64,000 nt of DNA from positions 17,688,001 through 17,752,000 of the forward strand of contig BSBN01000187.1 in NCBI GenBank assembly GCA_027924645.1, in the 5' to 3' direction. This document shows positions 10,727 to 21,825 of this stretch, one piece after another. Origin of the DNA: Cunninghamia lanceolata (taxonomy: Eukaryota > Streptophyta > Pinopsida > Cupressales > Cupressaceae). The notes under the pieces are model-generated. The model made no database searches, was not told the origin of the DNA, and was given only the letters and a program-made list of their open reading frames with translations. Within the stretch, counting starts at the first letter, position 1. Each line of letters starts with the position of its first letter. The position numbers were made by a program, and so were the translations under genes.

Positions 10727-13388
10727 TGTAATAACTCACTTAAGAAACGTGTAATAATTGAACAACAATAAACAAGTAAAAGCATAAGAACAACTAGGAA
10801 TCAGCCAAAACAAGTAAATTTGCTTGTATTTATTTATTTTCTAAAAAAAACTATAAACTTGCATTTAGATATTAGATTTCTATTCTAGCCTTTGCAATAA
10901 TAGAAAAAAAAAAAAAAACAATTGAACAAGATAAGGAATAAGAGTATCGTATTCATTCGTGGGGAAGATTAATTCTTTACTCAAGCTTGTTTGTTCCTGT
11001 TTTCTTCTATTTTTCCATATAGGGATTCGGAGAGGAAAGATATCATCAGGGCGTTTATCCACCCAACCACGGACTTTTCAGTCCCTCGCGTCATTTTGAC
11101 TGAAGTGACCTGGCCCGCCGCCAAGAAGTTTCATTAAGAGAATCCAATTCCATCTGAGACTGGTGGTTGCCCTACTACTTCCTAGTCAATCATACACTAT
11201 AGATAATCTTCTAACTAGAATGATCATCCGACTGGAAAAGTATCTGGGCAAAAGTAATTGACTGACACCATTTCACTTGTAAGCATCACCTCGGCTAAGG
11301 TTTTACAAATGTGCACAACATGATTCAACTGGTCATGTAGTTCAGTTGTCACCCTACTCGGCTTGGTCTTGGCTATTCAGCATGTTTCAGTTTATGACAC
11401 TAGTGCTACTGCACATAGATAGTATGACGTACATGTTGGTTTCGGTATGCGCCATCACTATTTAAGAATAGGCAGAAGTTGATTCAGCAGAAAGGTTTCT
11501 AGTTTCTGTTTACCAATTTTGTAGGAGGTTGCTCTCATAACTGAGACATTTTCAGTTTTACCTAAGCTGAAAGAATCCCACTATATTATTGAAGTTTAAA
11601 ATTTGAGGCATTGAGGTATAAGACAGAAATGTTAATATGGGTGAAATAGTTTGCACTAGCATTTATGTTCTTAAAGGATGCATTTAAACTAAGAGAATTC
11701 TGTTGCATTGAAGAACAACTAGGCTCTGTTCCAAGAAAGTTCTTTTTTTGTTAAGGAAAACTGTTCCATTTGTTTGAGGCGTTCTTAAACCCAATGTTTT
11801 CTATTAGACATTGTTAATATTCAGATTTCTTGATGGAAATAGGTTGTGTGAAGGCTAGACAGAGGCCAAGTTCTTCTTTATCAACAAAGAAAGATAAGTT
11901 TCCTGCTTACACTACTCTAAGGTGTTCCTACTATTATCGTTTAGAAGAAAAGAAAGATATTTCATTAATATTCCAAACAAAGACAGATTAAGAGGATTTC
12001 TTTTTTTTGTTGGGGTTCATGGAAAGATTTGGTGAAGACTTCATCGAATAATCTACTCACCATCTTACGTAGGAAGAAGATTAAGAGTTTAGAAGAAAGA
12101 AGAACACTTGCCTTTAGTTTTCAGAGTTTTCTTGAAATTGTCCTTCCAGCTGGTTCATTTCTTAGACAAATTTTCAGACTCCTCTACTATCCCGCAGCTC
12201 CCTTCTATATATTTTACTTGAACTTAATCCCTCTCCATTTTCTTTCCCATCACAGGAGACTGACAACCTCTATCGTGGTTATTCCTCCATAACTCGAACA
12301 TTCCTCTATTTTTCCTTCCTTGCTTCGCAGTTGCTCCTTCAAGCATGTTTAGAAAAATAGTTTTTCGCTCCTTAAAAGAGCACACCTCCCATTACCCGTC
12401 AGAAGTGCCTCCACTCCTGATTTCTATTTTTAACTCCTTTTTTTTCTTTCTCTACCTTAGGTCGACGGACAGGCAATGAAGTGGGCGGTTTTAAATTTTC
12501 CATTCGGATGGTGGTCGATTTAAATCTCCATTCGAAGCTCTAAGTCATTTCGTCGATGGAGGAGGCCGCAAAAAAAAGACCGACCAAAATATTACTAAAA
12601 TTCCTCCATATTAAAAGATAAGAATGTGGTTTCGAATTAAAATAGGAGTTAGTAAGGTTTTAAACCTAGGTTTCTAATAGGAGGAACTAATGAAGAAATT
12701 GGTCTCACCTAGGATATATATATAATATAACTTAGGAAGAACCCCCCCTTTATTTGTCTATCTCAGAAGAATTTGACTCCGATAAAGTTGAAGGTCAAGA
12801 TGACTACAATTGAAGGAATTAAATTTATATAGGTTTAATTTTAACGCAGAAATGAGGTAAAGTTCAATTCAGATTTGGCGAGTCGAGTTAAAGTTACACT
12901 CGAAGGAGAAGGAAGGAGATAATAAGATAATTGTAATGACTTACCTTTTTCGTGGAAGGAGGTTTACCTAGTACTAGGTTTTCTTACTCACATCCAAACG
13001 AAATTATTGGGTCTATTCTGATTCACCGACAACTTCGGATGGCATGGAATTCTCTTAATTACTTCTCATTCCTAATGATATCTTCCCCCCCTTTTCTTGG
13101 GGTTGACCGATCCTGTGACCACTCAAACAAAATAGTAGTTAGCCATTAACATATCTCCTGTATTTATTATTCCAAATTCGTCTTTCCATAATTGAATTGA
13201 ACCAAGCATACATAATTCAATCTCCATTATCATTTGATCAATAAATTCTATCTAATCATATTTTAAAGAAATTGAAATCATCTCATAATCCAAACATGAC
13301 ATCATAGTTGAACGCATTTCAACATAATTACATCTCATGGCAAACAAAACACATATCAAAATCATTACGTCACAAGCGGGATGTAACA
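10727..13388 (-). mobile_element. Probable solo LTR inside element B (I)
   Basis: Base composition changes abruptly at both ends: purine-rich GGAT/GATA-type sequence outside, T-rich and mixed sequence inside. On the - strand the segment begins TGTTACATCCC and ends GTTATTACA, typical LTR ends. The flanks are GAAAG (10722-10726) and AAAAG (13389-13393), a 4-of-5 match as target duplication. A TATA-like run lies at about 12712-12735 on the - strand. I found no internal direct repeat or coding domain, so a 2.66-kb solo LTR is preferred over a complete element. Confidence 0.55.
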
Positions 13389-13768
13389 AAAAGGGGCATG
13401 CAAGGATAGATAAATGAGATAGTGGATTATGGAAGGCTTATGCAAACACATGGACCAGAGGAAGGTGATAGGGGGGATATGTAGGATAATGGATGAAGGA
13501 TGGGGAGATGGAGGTATGTGAAAATGTGGGATGGAGTGAAACCATGACCAACGGTTGCACACACCACTAATGAATAAAGCTTTAGATGGAAAGGTCAATG
13601 TAGGAATGAAAGAGATGCTTGCTTAGGAGATGGGTGATAGAGTGATTTAGGAACCCACAGATACTTAGTGTTTTTATGGTTTTTGCTTTGATTTGTGGGG
13701 TTTTTAAATGGAATGGGATGGAAATGAAAGAAAATGATTGGGATTCTTGAGGGATGGATAAGGATGCC
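13389..13768. other. Element B spacer between solo LTR and Gag-protease frame
   Basis: Purine-rich on the + strand. No coding similarity, although an open frame on the - strand (13598-13365) reaches across it. Confidence 0.5.
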
Positions 13769-14805
13769 TCAATTGGTCGGCTTGCTTGTTTGCTTAGGGA
13801 CCCAGACCCTTTTGGTAATGGGCTCTTCTTGTGGATTTATAGGCTCAACTAGCTTTTTAAATGTATTAGGCTGTGATTTTTTGCTTTGATGCTCTAAAGC
13901 ATGAGAATCTTTAGGATTGTTGGTAGGATTTTTAGCTTTAGAAGTAGAGGCATCCAAAATTGTATTTTTGAATCCCATGGATTTGATGGAAGAGGGGTTG
14001 GTGAAATGAATGGAAACTTTATGCTTAGACAGTTGTGCATTTGTTGGTCATGATTAGGAATGTAATGGTGCTGATGGGTAAAGGGATAATTAGGCGTTGG
14101 TAGTAATGGAGGTGAGGAAAATGAAGGGATATTAGAAGCTCGAAGGAGTGGAGGAAAATTGGATGGAGGAAGGTGTACGGTCACATGTTGTTGCAGGTTA
14201 TAGGATGGTGGGAGTGGAGAATATGGAAGTAAAGTTGATGGCGAGAGTTTAGGAGTTGGAAGAAGCAGAGGTAAATTAGATGGTGGAAGATGTACGGTCA
14301 CATGCTTTTGCAATTTAGCAAGGGGTTTTTGACGGGAAATGGTGGACTTAGGATGGATGGAGGATTTACCAACATCTTTAGCTTGGGGAGGCTGACATTT
14401 GACACTGGGACTAGGAGTGCTTGGAGAACTAGACTTGATTTCCTCATTAGATGGAGATGCAGGGGTTGTAGAAAGCATGAAGATGGAGGATCCTAGAAAA
14501 AGGTTAATTCTATGAAGGGAGTTGTCGATGGTATCAGAGTTAGAAGTCTCCCTTACCAAAGAAGATCCAACTTTTGTATCAGAAATGGAGGTGGATGAAG
14601 GTTCTTGCAATGTGTACTCACCTGGACCATTTTCGGAGTACTTGATATGGAGGTTGGAAGGGGTTTTGCTAGATGAGGGCTTGAGTAGGTTAGATGGATC
14701 TACATAGGATGAAGATGGATATGCCTCAGTGTTGATAGGAATGCAGTTTGGGCTCTGATATTTAGCTTAGAAAGCATGACAAAATTCAAATGGATTGGGA
14801 TCAGA
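13769..14805 (-). pseudogene. Element B C-terminal Pro/Ser-rich tail of Gag-protease
   Basis: It continues the protease frame leftwards from 14805. The translation is rich in Ser, Pro and Leu, with an internal repeat: HVTVHLPPSN occurs twice, about 40 residues apart, mirrored in the DNA at 14160-14185 and 14285-14310. Near 13980 the plausible frame changes, since KKLVEPINPQEEPITKRVW is read one frame over, so one frameshift is likely. No polymerase motif (LDD, YVDD or similar) occurs. The role of such tails is unknown to me. Confidence 0.6.
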
Positions 14806-15126
14806 TTAGATAGTAACTTCAACACCATTGTGTGGGAATTTAAGACATTGATGGTATGTGTAAGGAAATGCCTTGAGGGCATGTATCCATGGACAATCAA
14901 GGATGATGTTACAAGGAAGATCAATATCAAGGACCTGACAGCAAGTTTCTGTAGTGATTGGCCCAACTTGGATAGGCAAGAAAATAATTCCTTCTGTATC
15001 TCTCTCAGCATCATCATATGCTCTGATAGTAATAACCTTGGAGATGTCAACATCTTTCTTAGAATATCCTAGTTGTTTTATCAATTGCAAAGAACATATA
15101 TTAAGATCAGCTCCACCATCTACCAA
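14806..15126 (-). pseudogene. Element B aspartic protease
   Basis: Retropepsin-like domain. The catalytic motif VDGGADLNICS is at the start, then ITIRAYDDAERDTEG, then LPIQVGP, then DLPCNIILDCPWIH, then YHQCLKFPHNGVEVTI. These phrases are characteristic of Tat/Ogre-clade proteases, as I recognise them. The second motif reads LDCPW where LGRPW is usual. It is in the same frame as Gag, so Gag and protease are one polyprotein with no separate pol start. Confidence 0.88.
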
Positions 15127-18120
15127 GATTCATTTAATATGGCGTTGTTTGACAAATACTTCAATATGGAGGGCTTCGTTGTGTGAGGGATGGATGGAGG
15201 GCTAAAGATCTTTGTCATAAAAGGTTAAATGACAAGGGGCTACAATGCTAGTGACCATAGATTGGAATTGTGAGATATCAATATCGTTGGGTATCGAAGA
15301 TTCTTGTAGTGCTTTATCGAGGATAGCTTTATGAGCAGGGGATATGCGAAGAAACTCAAGAATGGATATGTGCGCAGGTGTTTGACCAAGGTGATCCAAG
15401 ATATTATAGTTAGGGAATGGTCGAGGAGGATGAAAAGGTGCTCCTTGAATAGTAACTCAACCTTTGCGAGTGGCTATAGCACAATCGGGTGCTTTACCTT
15501 GGATAGTAATGGTAGAAATGCGAGCATGGTCAATGCAACCAATGGTAGATGATTCATAGGTATACTGAATGGCATTTCTAGCATGAGGGTTACTTGTTTT
15601 GTCATGAGATGGAAGTGGATTCTTGAAAGTCTCTAGATCATAATTCGATGTTGATTGTTGTGCAAGTTGAGTTGTTGAAGGTGTAACTTTGATTAAACCT
15701 TGATCGATGCAATCTTGGATGACATGTTTTAAGTGCTTACAGCCATTGGCTTTATGTCCTTTAACTCGATGAAAATCACAATACTCATTTTCTTTGTACC
15801 AAGGAGCTTTGAAGAGTGGTTCACCATTGGGTGGTGCATCCGGTAAGATAATATTGCCTGCTTGTAGAAGCTTTCAAAAGATAACTTCCATGGGTTCTGC
15901 TAATGGTGTAAATTGTCGACGTCGATTGGAAGTTTGGCGTTGTCACATTCATTGAAAAGGTTGTGTTGTTGTAGAAGCAACTTGGATATTGATAGGAGCT
16001 TTCATATTTTGGATGTGCTTTGTATCAACAACACCGTCATTGACAATATTCTTATTTTTGTTCCAAAAGCGAGACTTATCGTTGGAGTTTTGAGGATGGT
16101 CTTTGTTATCATGAAAGATCTTGATAGTTCCTTTAGCAATTAAAGCTCATTCAATGATGGTTCCTTTGGAAACAAGTTCATCAAAGGTGCTAGCACTTTG
16201 CAATTGTAGTTGGAATGATAGCTTGGGATGAAGATTTTGAACAAAGATATCGAGTTGTTGTTTCTCAGGGATTTCCCATGATAGTTTGCTAGCCATATTG
16301 CACCATCGTTGAGTGAATGAGGAAAAGCCTTCACCATTGCATTGTTTATTGTTGACAAGGTCATTCATGTTTATCTCATGGTTAATGTTGAAAGTGAAGT
16401 GAGATCAAAACTTATTGGCTAACTCTGAAAAAGACTTAATCCCTGGAGGTAAATGAGAGAACCATTTAAGAGCTTGTCCTGCTAAGCTTCGAGGAAATAG
16501 TCTCAAAAGATAAGTATCATCATAAGCAACATCGAGACATGCCACAAAGAATGCTCTAAGATGGTCTTCCAGATTTCCTTTTCCTTTATACTTGTCAAAT
16601 TGTGGAATTTCAAAGTGTGGTGGAAAAGGGATCATATGAAGAGACTTGTCAAATGGATAAGCGCATATATTGTCTAGAGAAAATGTCTTCTTGCCTTGTC
16701 CTACCGCTTGGTTAATCATATGTTGAACATCTGCTGAAGATAATTGCTTTTGTTGCAAAGGGGGTGAAACACGGTATGGTGCATATTGAGGTTGTTGTTG
16801 TGGTATATATGGAGCCATGACCATTTGTTGAGGTTGTGTACTCACATTATATGTCAAAGGATTAGGATGTGACACATATGTAGTGGAAGATTGCTGTCCT
16901 TGAGGCACAAGTGGTGTTTGAGTATATTGGGATGAATAAGCACCAAGGTTTTGCATCACATGTGAAGTGGAAGACGGATTGACATTAGTTAATGGTTGGG
17001 AAGTTGGAATTGGATTTGTGACATGGTAAGTGATGGAAGGATTGGTAGATGTGAAAGAAGGATGGACATTTGGGTTTGTATTTTGGACAACATGGGGATT
17101 GGTATGTGCCATGTGTTGAGTGACAATGGGAAAGCCTTGGGTAGCATAAGATGGATTGATGGTGTGTGAAGGATTGGAAAAGTAGGATGGAATGGATGTA
17201 AATTGCTCAACATAAGTGACCGTAGAGCTAGGATTAGCTTGAGAAATGATAGGAGGGTCACTCATATCAACAAGACTATCATTGGGACTATATGGTGTAG
17301 TGGAAGGATTATTAGAGATGGTAGAAAGTGTATTAGCAGTTGGTATTTGGGATATGGTAGATTGTGATGGTTACGAAGCTTAGACAATTGGTTGCATTGG
17401 TATAGTTTGAGAGGCTTGTGCACTATGAGACATATAGATAGCTTGTGATGTTTGGGAAGGTTGTGCTTGGGCCACATGGACAGCTTGTGTTGTTTGAAGT
17501 ATAGAAACGATCATGGTAGGCAGAGGAACGTGTTGAGGAACATGGAAAGGTGGAATGTTTAGATTTTGTGACATGAGAGGGAGCACATTAGTTGGCACTA
17601 TCAAAGGTTCTAGAGTGTGCTCCGAGCATGGTAGATCAAATGAAGCAACAATAGGTAATGAAGAAGATGTGTTGGAAGATGGATCTTGTGATATGAGGGG
17701 AGATGATATAACTATAGTGGATGGTCCCTTTGCAACAACAACATGAGTGTTTGGATCTTGTTCTTTAATAGCAGATATGTCAAAGTCCTTTGGTAATTTA
17801 GTGCCCATGTGATCAAGTTGCAAGAAGTAGTGATTAGGCTCAAATATAATAATTCTTTCAACTTGGTCCCACACATGGGTATCTTGAAATTCTAATGATT
17901 CATCTTGAGATTGTTCTTCAAAAGTTTCCAAAGCTGTTGGAGGTTGCACTTGTTGTGAGGATGATTCTCTGATAGTATACCCATGAGGTGTAAACATATG
18001 AGGATGCATACCAGTTGTGAATTGAGTTGCATCCTTAAGAGGTGTCGATCTAAGTTGTTGCATCTCAGCTTGCAATTTGGCTTCCATTTCAGCTCTATAT
18101 TGGCTCCTAGTTTGAGGCAT
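15127..18120 (-). pseudogene. gag: Element B Gag, with zinc finger
   Basis: Capsid-nucleocapsid part of the polyprotein. ATG at 18120 starts MPQTRSQYRAEMEAKLQAEM, a coiled-coil opening, followed by about 400 residues rich in Gln, Pro, Ser and Thr. The conserved Gag core is at about 16690-16405 (FPPHFEIPQFDKYKGKGNLEDHL in part, LFPRSLAGQALKWF). It continues after a TGA to FSSFTQRWCNMASKL and LDIFVQNLHPKL (16368-16147). A zinc finger lies at about 15786-15745, YCDFHRVKGHKANGC, the CX2HX4HX4C form seen in Tat/Ogre elements. All segments share one frame. Stops near 17379, 17367, 16404 and 16146 are each explained by CAA to TAA or CGA to TGA. Confidence 0.88.
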
Positions 18121-20457
18121 GATGATGATGTTGAAAAACTGAAGCTTAGCTTGTTAACGTTTTGAGACCCAAAAGATGATGGTTTGCTAGTTGGTTGGTT
18201 GGTTTGCTTGGTTGTTGAATTGTTGTTTTGCTTGGTTACTGATTGGTTGTTGGTTGGTTTCCCTAGAGAATAGCTCACACACTTAATGGATAAAGTTATT
18301 TGCTAAAGGTTGCTATGTTGCTGATGTTTGCTGAAGCTAAAGCTGATGTTTTGCTAATGGATCAAAACAATTGATTTGATGTTTGGTTCACTAGTTTAGG
18401 ATCTCAAAAAAATGCAAAGCTCAGGAAATGCGATTGATTGATAAGCTCAAAGCAAGGAGATGATATCTAGGTATCTGCTAATGATCAGAGATAAGTCTGA
18501 AAGCTAATGCTGAAGTTGAGCAAGCTAGATTTGTGGCTAATTCAATTGAATCATTAAGATTTACTGGTATTAGACCACAGGCAACATGTGATAGCTCGTA
18601 TGTGACTCAGAGAATGCTAAAGGTGACTGGTAATAGATCAAATGCAAACTGGTTTAGGTTCTGAAATAGGTTACAGTGCTAACCAAAGGCGATCTAAATG
18701 TTCAAAGGTGATAACTGTTGGCTCAAAAGCGATTCACTACTGATCGGAAGTGACTCAGATTAGGCTAAAGGCGAAATACTGATGTTTAGAAGTGATCTTG
18801 TTCAAAGGCAAGGTGATTGACTGCTATTGAAATATGGGTTGATTCAGATAAGAGGTGACTGACTATTGTTCAAATGTGACTCTGTTTATGCAAAAGGTGA
18901 TTAACTGTTGTTCAAAGGTGATGTAGTTCAGACAAAAAGTGAATAACTGCAGTTCAAAAGCAATTCTGTTGTCTGTATGCGAGCAGTTTAGGCTTAAAAG
19001 CGACTGTGTCTGTCAGAGAGGATGTCTGATTTGTGCTTTTTTGACAAGAAAACAGTAATTTCATTCACTCACACTCACAACAATCTCAAACTTGTACAAC
19101 CTAGGCTAGAAAGGATTGTATTTGTTGAATCCCCTGGCCATGCTTATTCAAAGCGGATAGTTTCAGGATCTTGGTAGCACTGGCTCCTCTCCACGGCACT
19201 CACTTCTCACGCATACCAAGATCCAGGTTTCTTGTAAGGCTTGTCCCCCAACCAAACCTTATGATTGTCCCTGCTATCTCTTCTAAGAACCACGAGAATC
19301 AGGGCCGCTTCAAAGGTCCCACCTTTTGCATCAACAAATAGGGGGTTTTTGGCTACTACACAAAGTTGCTAATAAGGACATTCGTTTAGGTGGCTATACA
19401 TGCGGCAGCGCTACTCTCTATTATGGAGTCTCCCAGCCTTCAAGGGTTATGCCTTGGAGGGTTTTGGGGGAGGTTGGCTGTCGGTATAACACAACAACAC
19501 CTATTGTTTGTGGCTTTCGACACAAACACTTTTCTTATATAGCAGTTTGGAAGGACTTAGCTTTAGCCTATTACTGCTTGGGTCATATCCCTTCTCACAC
19601 CAGGAAGGTAGGCCCTCTAAAGATAATAACAAGTTCTCATAGACCTAAGATCCATTTGATAGGCAAGGGGAGAGGATACTTTTGTCATTAAATTTGGGTT
19701 ACAATCAATCACATGCAAGCAATAAAAAAAAGATAAATCAAGCACAGAGCAAGCAATGATTCTTTTTAAGCACCAAACCCAAATGTTCATAATTTAGTGA
19801 AAAACCACAAGTCTTGGATCAATCAGATCTGTAACAGATATGTGAGTAGTTTGATAACATCCTTTTCTTGGACAAATCAATAAGATGCTGCACAAATACC
19901 CAATTAGTAGCCAAGAAATCAAACTGCAAATTATACAAATTAAAAGCGCACAGTTTACTAGAGGCGATTTACTGTTTGTCAAAAGTGGTCTCTGTTTCTG
20001 TCACAGGTGAATTACTGTAGATTAAAAGCGGTCTCAAAAACTCCAGATGTGAATTGTTTAAGCTCATAAGCGACATGAAACAGAATAAAGCGGTTGGTTT
20101 CGGCTCATAAGCGACCTAGATCTATAAAATAGAGAATACGTAACAAAAGCCCTAATTTTGCAAAAAGTGATGCGGTCAGCCAAAGGCTATCATTGTCAGA
20201 ATAACAGTGATCCAGTTAAATGCAAAAGCGGGCACTGTTAAGACAAAAGCGATGCAAAACAATCTAAAAGCGATCATTGTCAAAATAAAAGCAATACAGA
20301 AAACACTACAGGTGACAAATTTTAGTACAGAAGCAACACAGATATGTAGACAGTGGCGGATTTTTGTTAAGAAGTGACTAGAACTTGCCGTAAGCGCTCG
20401 AAAGATCTGATCTTCATAAAAACAACTTCAAATAGCAAAGTTAATCAAGGATGTGGG
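18121..20457 (-). other. Element B 5' leader with degenerate repeat arrays
   Basis: Untranslated leader between primer site and Gag. Two arrays of loose repeats (about 18540-19010 and 19930-20380) have phrases such as CAAAGGTGA, AAAAGCGATC and CAAAAGCGA every 20-35 bp. They flank a less repetitive, GC-richer island (about 19025-19690). The island contains a 121-codon + strand frame (19326-19691) whose translation I do not recognise. Confidence 0.55.
19326..19691 (+). other. Unrecognised 121-codon open frame in element B leader
   Basis: The translation starts MHQQIGGFWLLHK and has ordinary amino-acid variety. It is antisense to Gag and shows no motif I can name. It could be chance or an old passenger. 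Weak evidence. Confidence 0.2.
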
Positions 20458-20458
20458 T

Positions 20459-20475
20459 CCCATCGGGTGTGCCAA
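20459..20475 (-). other. Candidate primer-binding site of element B
   Basis: On the - strand, just inside the right LTR, the sequence reads TTTTGGCACACCCGATGGGA. The TGGC start and position suit a tRNA 3'-end complement, but I cannot assign the tRNA. Confidence 0.5.
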
Positions 20476-20477
20476 AA

Positions 20478-21350
20478 TGTGATAGGTAAAAAAATAGGTT
20501 GATAAGATCAAGCAAAGCCATGAAAACCTAACCCTACCATCATCAAAGTATCTAATCTAAATGAAATCAAAGAGTAATGCAATTCAAGCACAACATCACC
20601 TAGATTGTGTGATTCCTTGTTTATGATGTGGATTGCTTCTTCAACAATGAACAATTATGAAAATAAAAGTTGCCATGATAGATGATAAATGATAAAAGCT
20701 CAATGAATGCTATGGATGCTCAAAAGCTCGAGATGATAATGTAGATGCTATATGAATGCTGGATAGATCGTAGTATGAAATAAGAGGGTGTTTATATAGA
20801 ACTCAACCAAAATCAATCAACAGTAGAGATTTTGAGGCTATGTGAATGGCTAAGATTGAAAGATAGGCATAGGTGAATGTGAAGATGACAAGTGGTGAGA
20901 AGATAGGGCTCATGTGTGCTTGTGTACATAAAAAATACTACATGTGAAAGATATTAAATAAAAGGATGTACTACCACTTATCTTTTTAAATGAAAGGGGC
21001 ACACATGTCGGCTCATAAGATAAATGATAAGATAAATTAATTAAATAAATACAATTTATTTAATCAATTGGAAAGTGGGTTTATGAAAGGAATCTTTAAT
21101 TAAATAAATAAGATTTATTTAATTAAAAATAGATAGAATGAAGATAATTAAATAATTGAAGATTGTTTAATTATAGTTTAAAAGAAATAGAAGAAATAAC
21201 TAATGAATTAATTAAATAAATTAAAATTTATTTAATTAATAGAAGAAATATATGTGTTAGGGAAATTGCTCAAGTGTGTTAAACAAATGTAGATGTGTGA
21301 TAATGCGATATTTGAATGTTAATAATAATGAGTCAATTTGGGTGTCTACA
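20478..21350 (-). repeat. Element B 5' LTR (873 bp)
   Basis: Partner of 4412-5284; see there. It is followed on the right by GGGGATATAAAG, where element A's protease resumes. Confidence 0.95.
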
Positions 21351-21825
21351 GGGGATATAAAGACAAAATCCTTTGTGACATCATCCCCATGGATGTTTGT
21401 CACTTGCTACTAGGAAGGCCCTAGCAGTATGATAGAAAGGCCAAGCATGATGGTGAGGAAAACATATATGTAATAAATAAAGATGAAGTCTCATTCACAT
21501 TGACACCCCTCCAAGATGAAGATCTTGACAAACAAGTTGGGTCTAGTGTTATGGTAGTGGGAGAGAAAGAGCATTTTAAAACAATGAAGGAAGAGGGTGG
21601 ACATGGATTTGCCTTAGTGATCAGACCTAAGACCAAGTCTATTTTAGCAGCAAATAAGGTAGAGGACATACCTAGTGAAGTTCAGTCTTTGTTGAACAAG
21701 TACAAGGATATTGTGGTGGATGATTTGCCACGTTCTTTGCCCCCCATGAGAGATATCAGCCATCATATAGACCTGATCCTTGGTGTCAATTTGCCAAACA
21801 AGGCTGCATACAAAATGACACCTTA
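21351..21825 (+). pseudogene. Element A protease C-terminus and linker
   Basis: Continuation of 4070-4411 after element B. It contains CDIIPMDVCHLLLGRP, a TAG in place of the family's tryptophan (about 21421), then QYDRKAKHDGEE. The linker ends in SEVQSLLNKYKDIVVDDLP and DISHHIDLILG, which in Ty3 elements immediately precedes reverse transcriptase. One stop follows KMTP. Confidence 0.85.

Larger units (their letters stand above)
4412..21350 (-). mobile_element. Element B: Tat/Ogre-like LTR element, Gag-protease only, carries a PMD gene
   Basis: Direct repeats of 873 bp (4412-5284 and 20478-21350) bound the element. Read on the - strand they begin TGTAGACACC. Orientation is set by a purine tract beside the left LTR, by Gag and protease on the - strand, and by a candidate primer site beside the right LTR. 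It sits in a G-run of element A's protease, sharing GGGG as part of the target duplication. Between protease and the 3' LTR there is no sign of reverse transcriptase, RNase H or integrase, so it must have moved using another element's enzymes. An oppositely oriented plant mobile domain frame lies at 6301-8310 and a probable solo LTR at 10727-13388. Confidence 0.92.

Noticed and set aside
12029..12292. 87-codon open frame inside the probable solo LTR
   Set aside because: Pyrimidine-rich, no motif, and antisense to the inferred LTR.
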